Shown here: piece after piece, positions 16,618 to 25,468 of the stretch
Layout: each line of letters starts with the position of its first letter
Position numbering within the stretch: position 1 is the stretch's first letter
Source: M3007 sp040397785
GTDB lineage: Bacteria; Bacteroidota; Bacteroidia; Chitinophagales; Saprospiraceae
Assembly: GCA_040397785.1 (NCBI GenBank)
Contig: JBBAVI010000009.1
Coordinates: 29,486-93,485 of the forward strand
Length of the DNA: 64,000 nucleotides
Reading direction: 5' to 3'
The notes under the pieces: generated by a model
Database searches by the model: none
Told to the model about the DNA's origin: nothing
Seen by the model: only the letters and a program-made list of their open reading frames with translations
Made by a program: the position numbers and the translations under genes

Positions 16618-17421
16618 ATGAACACTAAATTTTCAATCTTTTGCCTGTTTTGTCTTACCGCTTGGATGGTTTCTACCAGCTCCATGCGTAATCCTAGCAA
16701 CCCACCAACCGGAAATACCAATGCACCAGGTGAAACCACCTGTGCAAAATCCAGCTGCCACGGCGGCGGAAGCTTTACCGGTTCGGTTGCTATTGCGGGG
16801 GTTCCCGATACCGTTGTAGCCAATCAGTCGTATTCTGTAACGCTGACAGAAACCAGCAACGCAGTACGCGCAGGCTTTCAACTTACCTGCCTAGACAATG
16901 CCAATGCTGCTTGCGGAACCTTGACGGCCGGCACCGGCTCTAACATCGGAACAGGTACCGCCAGCCGCAAATATGCGCGGCAGTCTACCCCCAAAACCAT
17001 GTCAAATGGCAGTGCATCCTGGACCTTTACCTGGCAAGCACCTGCAACCGCTTCTGCCAATACCATCAAATTCTATTTTGTTGGACTTGCAGCAAACGGC
17101 AATGGTGGTACTGCTGGCGACAATGTGCTGATTGGAACCCGGACAGTACAGTTGAAACAATTGGTGGCAAGCCAGGAGCCCACTTTGGCGGAACAAATTA
17201 AGGTGTACCCAGTTCCTGCTAAATCGACGCTTTATTTTGATTTGGGCGCAGCGGCCTCGGCTAAATTGCGGTTAATCAACTTGGATGGACAGCAAGTATT
17301 GAGCACAACCATTCGTTCGAAAGAGGCGGTGCCTGTTTCATCTTTGAAAGCGGGCCAGTATGTGGCGCAAATTGAAGTAGGCCAACAAATGGTGAGCAAA
17401 CGGGTGGTTTTGATGCAATAA
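16618..17421 (+). CDS. T9SS-sorted protein with choice-of-anchor/Reeler-like domain
   Basis: The 267-residue protein starts at the ATG at 16618, which opens a signal peptide (SIFCLFCLTAWMVSTSS). Mature residues show APGETTCAKSSCHGGGSF, resembling the cysteine/CH start of choice-of-anchor-V or Reeler-like domains in Bacteroidota; here the spacing is C-x4-C-H, not the heme C-x2-C-H. A beta-sandwich follows (YSVTLTETSNAVRAGFQLTC, NTIKFYFVGLAANGNGG). The last about 75 residues (KVYPVPAKSTLYFDL, LRLINLDGQQVLS, LKAGQYVAQIEVG, SKRVVLMQ) are a T9SS type A sorting domain, so the protein is exported across the outer membrane and anchored or released. The function is unknown. Confidence 0.75.
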   Translation: MNTKFSIFCLFCLTAWMVSTSSMRNPSNPPTGNTNAPGETTCAKSSCHGGGSFTGSVAIAGVPDTVVANQSYSVTLTETSNAVRAGFQLTCLDNANAACGTLTAGTGSNIGTGTASRKYARQSTPKTMSNGSASWTFTWQAPATASANTIKFYFVGLAANGNGGTAGDNVLIGTRTVQLKQLVASQEPTLAEQIKVYPVPAKSTLYFDLGAAASAKLRLINLDGQQVLSTTIRSKEAVPVSSLKAGQYVAQIEVGQQMVSKRVVLMQ

Positions 17422-17434
17422 TTTTGTTTAGGTC

Positions 17435-17483
17435 AAAAAAAGGCGGCAAAACCAATTAAAATCTGGTTATGCCGCCTTTTTTT
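17435..17483. terminator. Bidirectional terminator
   Basis: A perfect 14-bp inverted repeat (17435-17448 with 17470-17483), GGCGGCA flanked by A/T runs, separates two convergent genes and can terminate both strands. Confidence 0.88.
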
Positions 17484-17492
17484 ATATTATAC

Positions 17493-20400
17493 CTATTGCC
17501 AAATAATGCTTCCAGCACTTTCTAACAGGCCTTGCGCATTTTCGATGCGGAAAAAATAAATCCCGGCTGGGCAATTACCGCGTTCCAAACGGAATTGCGC
17601 TTCATTGAGTCGTTGCTCTATGCGTTGTTGTCCTTGTGCATCGAGTAAAACCAAGCGCGCATTTTGGAATGGCAGCCCATCTTTGCGGCTTAAAACAGTG
17701 AAATCCTGGGCTGGTTGGGGTGTTATTAGCACGCTGGCGCTTGGTTTTTGGTTTAAAACCGGACGCGTTGCCAACACAGGCGGCAAGCCGATCGTATGTA
17801 CGGTTTGATTGGTGATAACGGGCGCGTTAAAATCGAAGAAAATAGCAGCCTGGTTAAATATTTGAGCACCTATAGGCACTTCTGGTTGCTGGCTTATCCG
17901 AAAACTGACAAATCCCTGCGAACCATCTATACTTTTATTGCTATCCGGCAACATGATATTGTTAAACGTAAACGTAAGAATACCGTTTCCGCTCAAATTC
18001 CAGGTAAATGGATGCGACCCGGTGACGCCATGAATACTTGCCGGATTCAGCCAGGGCGAAAGCGTATCGCGTATTACCACCGTAAATGCCGTATCGGTAC
18101 CCGTATTTTGAAAACGGATTAAGTATTTCAATTCCTGATTGGGTACAATTTGATGGATATCGCCAATACCATTAGGAAAGCCTTGTTTGTCGTTCGGATC
18201 ATAAGAGCCCATATTTTCAACACAATCCCGGTCCCAGGACGGTGTAAATTCATCCACCGGAAATTTGTTGATATAACCCAAACTATTGAATCCGCCACAA
18301 CCTTCTTCAAAAGCCAGGGTGATATGGTTGGAAGTAGCAAAGGGTTGGCCAGGCTCCTGCATGGATTGGATGCGCCAGGTGAATCCGTTGGCGGGTTGGG
18401 AAATCACCAGTTCTTCACCCTGTGTGTAGGATTTGGAATCCTGCATCATGACCACATCGTCGATGATAATAATGTAATCCAATTCATTGGAAGGGGCGGT
18501 ACCGATGTTCTTTAACTTGAATTTTACAATCGTATCTTCGCATTGTACACTTGCCTGGATTTGCGCACCCGACCAATTCGGCACAGTAGTACAAAGGGTA
18601 TCGGGGAAAGCATGGGCCGTAAAACAATGGGTTTGGCCAAGTATCGTTGTGCCGCATTGCAAATACACCACCAACTTGAATTGACCGCAATCATTAGAAG
18701 CCAGATTGCCAATTGGAAATCGGTAAGTATGATTGCCTAAGTCCAAACCAGGAATTTCGGCACTGACAAAATCGGTGAATTTGTCAAGGGAAACATCTAC
18801 GTATGCATTTTCAGCAATTTCACCACCTTCATTGCAATAGTTTACCCAGATCGTATTATTAAAACAACGACGCATGCCTGGAATCGTCAGATTTGCTGTC
18901 ATTAATGGGCAAGGCGCGATACTGATAATATCAAAATCTACGGTTTTTGTTTGCAAAAACGTATCGAGTGTAACCGATTGAATGCTGTCGCACACCTTCC
19001 ACCAAAGATCATTGGTGGTTTTTACCTGAATATTGTAAGCACCAGTATCCATAAACATGCGGTATTGCCCGGATGAATCAGAATTTGCCCAGTTGTAGTA
19101 AGCGCCTTGGGCCTTAACAAGCCAATTTTGAAAAGGCTGCTGAGCATCAGCGGTGCTGCAATCATCGTCAGCATCTCGGCGTAATCTACCAGAAAGATAT
19201 GCCCCGTCCGTTGTTGGTTTCCTAGTGCGCGAAAGCCCCAAATACCGATAATTGCCAAATAAATGTTGTTTTGGAGATATTGGATCTAAAATATGTCCAT
19301 AATAGTCATTAGACATTGGTAAATATGGCCAACTTAACCCACCATCAACCGAACGTAACTGACAACCAACAAACAAATGGCCTAAAATGTTACTCGAAAG
19401 AGAAGCTATATACGATGGAACTTTGGCAACTCCTTTTGTCCAGGTGTTTCCCTTATCAACCGAATGATAGATCGTGAATTCTTGAGTTGCCCAAATAGTC
19501 CCGACGACATCAATTTCGATATTATAAATTTTACTCAAACTAAGAATATAGGTCCAAGTTTGACCGTTATTATCGGAATACCACAACCTGTAATCAGACA
19601 GGCCAAAAGGTTGAATTATCGCAAAAATTCGACCAGAAGGGTGAAATTCCATACGCGTAAAACTGCCATTTTCTATATTTGTATTTTGCCAACTGATACC
19701 ATGGTCTAATGATCGCAATATACGTGGTGGCAAAGTATTGGCATTCATAAATAATAAAGAATCGTGCTTTCCTAAAGCGATTGCCTCGTCATAAATACCA
19801 GAAGCTGGCGTTCGATTTTGCCAGGTAGTTCCCAAATCATCCGACCATAAAAGTGCATTTTCAGTACAAGTAACGATACTATTTGATTGCCCCAAAGCAA
19901 ATGATCGCTTCTGGGAAGTTGTAAAGTTTTTCGGAATACTGTAGTTTTTATTTAAATCGCTAATTTTTGTCCATCCCTGCCCATTGTTAAAACTTCGCCA
20001 TAAGCCATTGTTTGTCATTGCAAACAAAGAGTCTTCAGATTTAAAGGCCAGTTGATTCACAAATGCAAGGTCCATAGAATCTGCTGCAAACTGCCAAGTT
20101 GAACCTCCGTCCGAAGAACGGTAAAGGGCATTGTTAAATCCGAAAATGGTACCATCAGATAGCCTAATCGGAAAAATGGTCGTAATATTATGATTCGAAG
20201 GAAAAAAATTCCAGGTTTGACCATTGTCTGTTGATTTATACAATTTAAAATCAAAAGTTGGAGTCAAAAGACTACCATCCAATAATTCTACCATACCCCC
20301 GCTATCACCAAAAGCAATGTTAAGGTTTTCCCAACTCAAGCCATTGTCTGTGGACCTTCGAATATGGTAATATCCAAACATCATTAAAGTTCCATTGGAA

Positions 20401-21071
20401 CACCCAAATATTTCTCCTTGAAATAAGTTAGTAGAGGAGTCTACTATAATAATTTGCCAGGATACGCCATCGTCGTAAGATATGTAGGTTGACCCATTCG
20501 TAAATTTAGGAGATTTAATGGCACCGTTCTGCAAAATTGAAAAGTTGGACGTGTAATAAGGAAGCGTTGCTGTTTCTATTAGAGTCCAACTTTGTCCATT
20601 ATCTATAGATCGAAAAATAGCCTTGTGAAGAGTAGCAATTCCTAACAAAGCGCCACTCGGCGTTTCAAAAATTTGTGTAAAAAACTTATCTTGTGGGTAA
20701 TGTGCCCACGTAAGACCTTGATCATAAGAGCGATAAATGTCTGAAGTGTCTGAATAGCCCTCATTCAGCACCGCAGTGAAATTTCCAGTTGGACCTATAT
20801 TAATATAATTCTTAACAGCTTTTCCATTGATTGTAAGCGCCAGACGCTGCCAACTTTGTCCTTTATTGGTTGAACGAAATAGGCGGTTCGGTTGATCTGG
20901 GTAAAGTTCTTTTTGGTTGCCATTTACATACAGGGTGTCTCCTTGCGTTTGGGTTAGTGTTTTAAACTCGCCACCATAAGGCCCTGGGAATGGTTCCCAA
21001 AAACTATTGATCTGCGCAAAAAGAGGACGCGCAAAACAAACCAGCAGAAGCAGAAAGATGATTTTTCTCAT
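17493..21071 (-). CDS. Large T9SS-sorted surface protein with BNR/sortilin-like repeats
   Basis: The 1192-residue protein has a signal peptide (MRKIIFLLLLVCFARPLFAQ). Residues about 60-640 are a run of BNR/VPS10-type beta-propeller repeats built around S-x-D-x-G-x-S/T-W (FRSTNKGQSWQRL, FRSIDNGQSWTLI, YRSSDGGSTWQFA). A linker with an SD-repeat-like segment follows (DADDDCSTADAQQPFQNWLV). Then comes a conserved module with SYDPNDKQGFPNGIG, YLIRFQNTGTDTAFTVVIRD and AIFFDFNAPVITN, shared with the gene at 36696. The last 75 residues are a T9SS type A sorting domain (LLDAQGQQRIEQ, CPAGIYFFRIEN). It is likely a surface adhesin or binding protein. A TATCTTTG box lies 29 bases upstream of the start. 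Confidence 0.87.
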   Translation of the reverse strand: MRKIIFLLLLVCFARPLFAQINSFWEPFPGPYGGEFKTLTQTQGDTLYVNGNQKELYPDQPNRLFRSTNKGQSWQRLALTINGKAVKNYINIGPTGNFTAVLNEGYSDTSDIYRSYDQGLTWAHYPQDKFFTQIFETPSGALLGIATLHKAIFRSIDNGQSWTLIETATLPYYTSNFSILQNGAIKSPKFTNGSTYISYDDGVSWQIIIVDSSTNLFQGEIFGCSNGTLMMFGYYHIRRSTDNGLSWENLNIAFGDSGGMVELLDGSLLTPTFDFKLYKSTDNGQTWNFFPSNHNITTIFPIRLSDGTIFGFNNALYRSSDGGSTWQFAADSMDLAFVNQLAFKSEDSLFAMTNNGLWRSFNNGQGWTKISDLNKNYSIPKNFTTSQKRSFALGQSNSIVTCTENALLWSDDLGTTWQNRTPASGIYDEAIALGKHDSLLFMNANTLPPRILRSLDHGISWQNTNIENGSFTRMEFHPSGRIFAIIQPFGLSDYRLWYSDNNGQTWTYILSLSKIYNIEIDVVGTIWATQEFTIYHSVDKGNTWTKGVAKVPSYIASLSSNILGHLFVGCQLRSVDGGLSWPYLPMSNDYYGHILDPISPKQHLFGNYRYLGLSRTRKPTTDGAYLSGRLRRDADDDCSTADAQQPFQNWLVKAQGAYYNWANSDSSGQYRMFMDTGAYNIQVKTTNDLWWKVCDSIQSVTLDTFLQTKTVDFDIISIAPCPLMTANLTIPGMRRCFNNTIWVNYCNEGGEIAENAYVDVSLDKFTDFVSAEIPGLDLGNHTYRFPIGNLASNDCGQFKLVVYLQCGTTILGQTHCFTAHAFPDTLCTTVPNWSGAQIQASVQCEDTIVKFKLKNIGTAPSNELDYIIIIDDVVMMQDSKSYTQGEELVISQPANGFTWRIQSMQEPGQPFATSNHITLAFEEGCGGFNSLGYINKFPVDEFTPSWDRDCVENMGSYDPNDKQGFPNGIGDIHQIVPNQELKYLIRFQNTGTDTAFTVVIRDTLSPWLNPASIHGVTGSHPFTWNLSGNGILTFTFNNIMLPDSNKSIDGSQGFVSFRISQQPEVPIGAQIFNQAAIFFDFNAPVITNQTVHTIGLPPVLATRPVLNQKPSASVLITPQPAQDFTVLSRKDGLPFQNARLVLLDAQGQQRIEQRLNEAQFRLERGNCPAGIYFFRIENAQGLLESAGSIIWQ

Positions 21072-21100
21072 AAGATTGATACTTTGGAAAAGTTATGGGT

Positions 21101-21108
21101 CAAAGATA
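21101..21108 (-). promoter_or_regulatory. -7 box of the BNR surface protein gene
   Basis: TATCTTTG on the minus strand matches TAnnTTTG, 29 bases before the start at 21071. The same octamer precedes the T9SS gene at 36696-38867. Confidence 0.45.
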
Positions 21109-21175
21109 TCGTACGCAGTTTGCCATTTGTAAATACAAAAAACAGGATTTATCACAACTTAATTTTTATTAAAAT

Positions 21176-21206
21176 ATTGATTTTCAGTTTATAACATTTA
21201 TTTTTG
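21176..21206 (+). promoter_or_regulatory. Promoter of the gene at 21223
   Basis: ATTG (21176-21179) and TATTTTTG (21199-21206) with 19 bases between match the Bacteroidota -33/-7 arrangement, 16 bases before the ATG. Confidence 0.5.
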
Positions 21207-21222
21207 TCAAAATTTTATCCAA

Positions 21223-22626
21223 ATGGATGCACAGATAATTCGCATTTTCAGTCGGCTAAGCATCGCGGAACGGCGTGCGGTTGGCGATTTGGCGCGTTGT
21301 CCTTACTTCAATCGGCGCGAGGAAGTGGTTCGTTTGTGCGATTATTTGACGGAACATGCCGGCCGCTCCACCCATCCGGCCATTGCACCGGAGCGTTTGT
21401 TTGAAGCAGCGTGTCCCGGACTGCCTTATGATGCCAAGCGTTTGCGTCATCTACAATCTTATTTATTGGCCTTGGTGCGGCAATATTTGCTGCTGGAAGA
21501 AGCCCAACATGCGCCCGCTCAACAAGTACCCACGCTGCTGCGCACCTTGCGGCAACGGGGTATGGATGATTTATTTGAAAAAACGTGGACGGGGCAATTT
21601 GCAGACATGGAGCGGCAATTATTACGCGATGCACAGTATCATTTTCAGCGGTATTTGTTGTACCAGGAACAACTGGAGCACGCATCCAAACGCGAACGTT
21701 CGGCCAAACTCAATTTTCAACCCCTGCCGGATGAACTTACCGTTTATTATGTTTCTGAAATGTTGCGGCATGCCTGTTTGAGCAGTATGCACCAGGCGGT
21801 GGCGGGGCAGGCGTATCGAATGGGGCTGTTGGAGGCCATCCTGGAGGCGGTTAAACGGGATGAAATGTTGCAAATTCCGGCCATCGCGGTGTATTACCAC
21901 GCCTACCAAATGTTGCAGCATCCCGAAGACAACACTGCTTTTGAACACCTGAAAACGAGTCTGGCCGAACACCATGCGCGGTTTTCGGTCGACGAACAAC
22001 GGGGTTTGTATTTGTTGGCCATTAATGGTTGTATTCGACGGCTGAATGCCGGGCGCAATGCCTATGTACAGGAGGCGCTTGATTTATACCGTGCGACTTT
22101 ACAGTCGGGTATTTTGCTTGAAAACGGCATTTTATCGGGCTTTAACTATAAAAACATCATCCGATTGGCAGCAGCGTTGAAAGAACATACCTGGGCCGAA
22201 CAATTTCTCGATCAATACCGGCCCCACCTGCACCCGCGCGAGCGTGACAACTTATATCGCTATAACCGGGCTTTTTTGTACTTTCAGCAGCAAGATTACG
22301 CCCATGCCATGCCTTTGTTGCAACAAGTGGAACTGGAAGACCCGCTCAATAACTTAGATGCCCGGCGAATGTTGTTGCGCAGTTATTACGAATTGGGGGA
22401 ATGGCAGGCTTTGGAGTCGCTTATACAGAGTTTTGCGGCATTTTTGCGCCGCCAGAAGAACTTAGGCTATCACCGGACGACCAATGAAAAGTTGCTGTAC
22501 TTTGTTCGGAAACTGTTGGAAGCGCAAACGCAATCTAAAAAAGTAAGACAGGCGTTGCTTACCGAACTGGAAGCAACACCGGAGGTAGCAGAGCGGGCCT
22601 GGTTGTTGGGCAAAATAAAATTATAA
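21223..22626 (+). CDS. Helical-repeat (TPR-like) protein of unknown function
   Basis: The 467-residue protein is almost entirely alpha-helical and rich in Leu, Gln, Arg and Ala, with no signal peptide or membrane helix. The C-terminal half contains TPR-like pairs (NLYRYNRAFLYFQQQDYAHAMPLLQQVE, LDARRMLLRSYYELGEWQALESLIQSF). I do not recognise the N-terminal part (IFSRLSIAERRAVGDLARCPYFNRREEVVRL). It probably works as a protein-interaction scaffold in the cytoplasm. The gene stands alone before the small lipoprotein gene at 22682. Confidence 0.6.
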   Translation: MDAQIIRIFSRLSIAERRAVGDLARCPYFNRREEVVRLCDYLTEHAGRSTHPAIAPERLFEAACPGLPYDAKRLRHLQSYLLALVRQYLLLEEAQHAPAQQVPTLLRTLRQRGMDDLFEKTWTGQFADMERQLLRDAQYHFQRYLLYQEQLEHASKRERSAKLNFQPLPDELTVYYVSEMLRHACLSSMHQAVAGQAYRMGLLEAILEAVKRDEMLQIPAIAVYYHAYQMLQHPEDNTAFEHLKTSLAEHHARFSVDEQRGLYLLAINGCIRRLNAGRNAYVQEALDLYRATLQSGILLENGILSGFNYKNIIRLAAALKEHTWAEQFLDQYRPHLHPRERDNLYRYNRAFLYFQQQDYAHAMPLLQQVELEDPLNNLDARRMLLRSYYELGEWQALESLIQSFAAFLRRQKNLGYHRTTNEKLLYFVRKLLEAQTQSKKVRQALLTELEATPEVAERAWLLGKIKL

Positions 22627-22681
22627 TATCCTGAGCGCTTTCAATTGCTTAAATCAACGTTTAAAAGTTTCCAATTCTACC

Positions 22682-23152
22682 ATGAAATACGTCCTACTTT
22701 TCCTGCTCTGCACGATTATCTCCTGCCAAAACCCATCCAATATGCCTAAAGAAACGGTAAAAATGCATGCTTTTCGGCTCAAACCGGGCCAGGACCTGAA
22801 AAAGGAAATTGAGGCTTATGTACAGGCCCACCACATTGAAGCGGGCTGGATCGTAACTTGTGTAGGAAGTTTGACGCAATACAATTTGCGTTTTGCCAAC
22901 CAGCCTGAAGGCACCAAAGGCAATGGTCATTTTGAAATTGTCAGCTTGGTTGGGACGGTAAGCACCCTGGGGTCGCACCTGCATGCGAGCGTGAGCGATA
23001 GCCTGGGCCACACGATTGGCGGACATTTACTGGAAGACAATTTGGTGTACACCACCGCTGAAATTGTGCTGGGCGAAGGCACGGATATGGTTTTCCGGCG
23101 GGTGGTGGATGGGAGCACGCCTTGGGCGGAGTTGGAGGTGGGGCGAAAGTAA
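22682..23152 (+). CDS. PPC/DUF296 domain protein with lipoprotein signal
   Basis: The 156-residue protein carries a PPC (DUF296) domain from about residue 27 (MHAFRLKPGQDLKKEIEAYV, then GSHLHASVSDSLGHTIGGHL and TTAEIVLGE). The histidine-rich H-L-H-A-S...G-G-H-L motif is the conserved metal-site-like signature. In plants and bacteria this domain is mostly cytoplasmic or DNA-linked, often with an AT-hook. Here the first 15 residues read as a lipoprotein signal with a lipobox (LCTIISC, Cys15), suggesting export. A start at Met21 (22742) would remove the signal and give a cytoplasmic protein. I favour the longer form because the leader has an ideal hydrophobic core. Confidence 0.75.
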   Translation: MKYVLLFLLCTIISCQNPSNMPKETVKMHAFRLKPGQDLKKEIEAYVQAHHIEAGWIVTCVGSLTQYNLRFANQPEGTKGNGHFEIVSLVGTVSTLGSHLHASVSDSLGHTIGGHLLEDNLVYTTAEIVLGEGTDMVFRRVVDGSTPWAELEVGRK

Positions 23153-23176
23153 AATATTGTTTTACCTTTACACCCA

Positions 23177-24394
23177 ATGCAATACAGATCATCCATCCGC
23201 CTGATACCCCCAGCCATTATTGTCCTGTGTTTATGCATGCTTCCTGATTGCGCCTATGCGCCAGCCTCGGAGCCGTATCAGAAATGGATCGACCAACCGG
23301 CACGAACACCATCGCCGGAAGTCGCGCAATTGATCCAGTCTTATGATCGTTTTTTCCAGGAGGGCATGACGCAAACGGGCACGCCGGGCGCTGCGGTCGT
23401 GATGGTCAAAGACGGTGAAATCATTTTTACCAAAGGATATGGCCTTCGGGAGACGGGCAAACCGGATTCGGTGGATGCCCACACGGTTTTTCGCATCGGC
23501 TCTTTGTCGAAGGGTTTTGCCGGGGTGCTCACGGGCATGATCACGCACAGCGGAAAATTGCATTGGGATGATCCGGTACAGCAATTTTACCCCGAATTTA
23601 CCCTTGCTGACCCTAAACAGGCAAAGCGGGTGGCCGTCCGACATATTTTGTCGCAAACAACAGGCTTGCCCTACCACGCTTTTACCAACTTGATCGAACA
23701 GGGCTATTCTTTATCTACCATTGTACAGCAGTATTTCCCTAAAGCACGCCTAAGTGCCAAGGAAGGCGCATTTTACAGTTATCAGAATGCGGCCTTTTGT
23801 GTGATTGAGGAGGTGCTGCGCGGCGCTACCCAGTTGCCTTATCCGACCTTGTTGCAACAACATATTTTTAATACTTGTGGCATGGAAACGGCCTCTTGCG
23901 ATTATGCGAGCATGGCGGCTTGCTCCAATAAAGCCTTACCGCATTTTTCGACGGGTTACGGCTGGCGCACAGAACCGGTTTCGCCCCACTATTACGACTT
24001 TGCTGCGGCTGGCGGGGTAAATGCCAGTGCTACGGACATGGGCAAATGGCTGCAAATGCTGTTAGGCGGGTTCCCGGAGTTTGTTACAAATTCCACCCTC
24101 GACGAGGTATTTGCGCCGGTGATCAAAACCAGCAAAGAACGCCGCATTTTCCCACATTGGATTGGTCGCGATGATGCTTCGTACGCGATGGGCTGGCGGG
24201 TACTGCAACGCGGCCCCGATACTTACCTGTACCACGGAGGTTATGTTAATGGCTATCGCGGCGAAATTGCCTTCAACCGCAAAGAAAACGTGGGTATTTG
24301 TGTCCTGTTTAATGGTTCCAGTGCGCTTTGCAGCCAGAGTGTGCCCCAATTTTTTGAACTTTATGACGCGTTGGTGCGGGTGCGGGCGCATTAA
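23177..24394 (+). CDS. Serine hydrolase of the beta-lactamase/class C family
   Basis: The 405-residue protein has a signal peptide (about 1-28) and the three active-site motifs of the penicillin-binding/class C beta-lactamase fold: S109-L-S-K112, Y-Q-N in FYSYQNAAFCV, and H-G-G in YLYHGGYVNGYRG. Family members are D-aminopeptidases, carboxypeptidases, esterases or EstB-like enzymes, so the substrate cannot be assigned. The domain is complete, without an extra C-terminal lipocalin part. Its stop codon overlaps the end of the convergent ABC ATPase remnant. Confidence 0.85.
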   Translation: MQYRSSIRLIPPAIIVLCLCMLPDCAYAPASEPYQKWIDQPARTPSPEVAQLIQSYDRFFQEGMTQTGTPGAAVVMVKDGEIIFTKGYGLRETGKPDSVDAHTVFRIGSLSKGFAGVLTGMITHSGKLHWDDPVQQFYPEFTLADPKQAKRVAVRHILSQTTGLPYHAFTNLIEQGYSLSTIVQQYFPKARLSAKEGAFYSYQNAAFCVIEEVLRGATQLPYPTLLQQHIFNTCGMETASCDYASMAACSNKALPHFSTGYGWRTEPVSPHYYDFAAAGGVNASATDMGKWLQMLLGGFPEFVTNSTLDEVFAPVIKTSKERRIFPHWIGRDDASYAMGWRVLQRGPDTYLYHGGYVNGYRGEIAFNRKENVGICVLFNGSSALCSQSVPQFFELYDALVRVRAH

Positions 24395-24759
24395 AGCCTC
24401 CCATCTAAAAGACGCAACACCCGATTGCCATATTTGGCATTCTCTTCTGAATGGGTCACCTGAATAATGGTAACGCCCTCTTCCTGGTTTAATTTTTTGA
24501 ACAATTCCATGATTTCTTTAGCCTGGGCACTTTGTAAATTACCCGTGGGCTCGTCGGCCAGGATCAATTTCGGTCGGCCAATCAGTGCGCGGGCAATACC
24601 CACCAATTGTTGTTGTCCGCCTGATAACTGATTGGGAAACAAGTCTTTTTTGATAAAAAAATGGCCGCCAGCATACGCCAGTCGAGGTGGAAAAACGGCT
24701 GGAAATCAGTAGGTTTGGAAAAACAGACTGCGTACGTGACGGCCAAAAACTTTAAACAT
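24391..24759 (-). pseudogene. Truncated ABC transporter ATPase remnant
   Basis: Only the C-terminal third of a MacB/LolD-type ATPase is present: signature FPNQLSGGQQQ, Walker B LILADEPTGN and the H-loop region VTHSEE, about 83 residues from 24642 to 24391. The Walker A half is missing. In the same frame upstream, an ATG at 24759 overlaps the stop of the intact ATPase and opens a short leader (MFKVFGRHVRSLFFQTY) that ends at a TGA, after which the frame runs into the ATPase remainder (RLAYAGGHFFIKK). This looks like a deletion joining the start of one gene to the end of another. A misassembly cannot be excluded. Confidence 0.75.
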
Positions 24760-25429
24760 GGAAATTTTCGGTCACCACCCGGCCGTCAAACAAATTGATG
24801 ATCCGGTGGGCAAAACCTGCATCGTGGGGCGAGTGGGTTACCATGATGATGGTGGTACCCGCCTGGTTGAGTTGGGTGAGCAGGTTCATTACTTCGAGTC
24901 CATTGGCAGAATCCAGGTTACCTGTCGGTTCATCGGCCAAAATGACCTTGGGATTGGCCACGACTGCCCGCGCGATGGCCACGCGTTGTTGCTGACCGCC
25001 CGACAATTGCTGGGGAAAGTGGTTGCGGCGGTGCATGATGTTCATGCGTTCCAGTACGGCTTCCACCTTCTTTTTGCGGTCGGAAGCAGGTACTTTCATG
25101 TATAAAAGGGGCAATTCTACGTTTTCGAACACCGTCAATTCGTCGATCAGGTTAAACGACTGGAATACGAAACCGATGTTGCCTTTGCGGTGGTTGGCGC
25201 GGTTGCGTTCGCTCATCTTGGCTACTTCGGCGCCAAAGAACGCGTATTCGCCTTCCGATGGGCTGTCGAGTAGGCCCAGGATATTGAGCAAGGTGGATTT
25301 ACCACAACCGGAAGGGCCCATGATGGCCACAAATTCACCGGGTTGTATTTCTACGTTGATGCCGTTCAGGGCGGTCGTTTCTACTTCGTCGGTAGAGAAG
25401 ATTTTATGCAAATTGGTGGTACGGATCAT
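24752..25429 (-). CDS. ABC transporter ATP-binding protein (MacB/LolD type)
   Basis: The 225-residue length is normal for a standalone ATPase of the MacB/LolD group. All motifs are present: Walker A GPSGCGKST (about 39-47), Q-loop GFVFQSFNLIDELT, signature QLSGGQQQR, Walker B VILADEPTGN and the switch His in VTHSPHDA. It would power an FtsX-type permease for lipoprotein or small-molecule export. The upstream gene is an HlyD adaptor 39 bases away, so the two form an operon. No permease follows, only a truncated second ATPase. Confidence 0.9.
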   Translation of the reverse strand: MIRTTNLHKIFSTDEVETTALNGINVEIQPGEFVAIMGPSGCGKSTLLNILGLLDSPSEGEYAFFGAEVAKMSERNRANHRKGNIGFVFQSFNLIDELTVFENVELPLLYMKVPASDRKKKVEAVLERMNIMHRRNHFPQQLSGGQQQRVAIARAVVANPKVILADEPTGNLDSANGLEVMNLLTQLNQAGTTIIMVTHSPHDAGFAHRIINLFDGRVVTENFHV

Positions 25430-25468
25430 GTTATTTAGATTTTTTGATTGACTCGAAATGGCTGATTA

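Noticed and set aside
16744..16764. c-type heme-binding site in the choice-of-anchor protein
   Set aside because: The cysteines are four residues apart (C-x4-C-H), not the two required for the usual heme motif.
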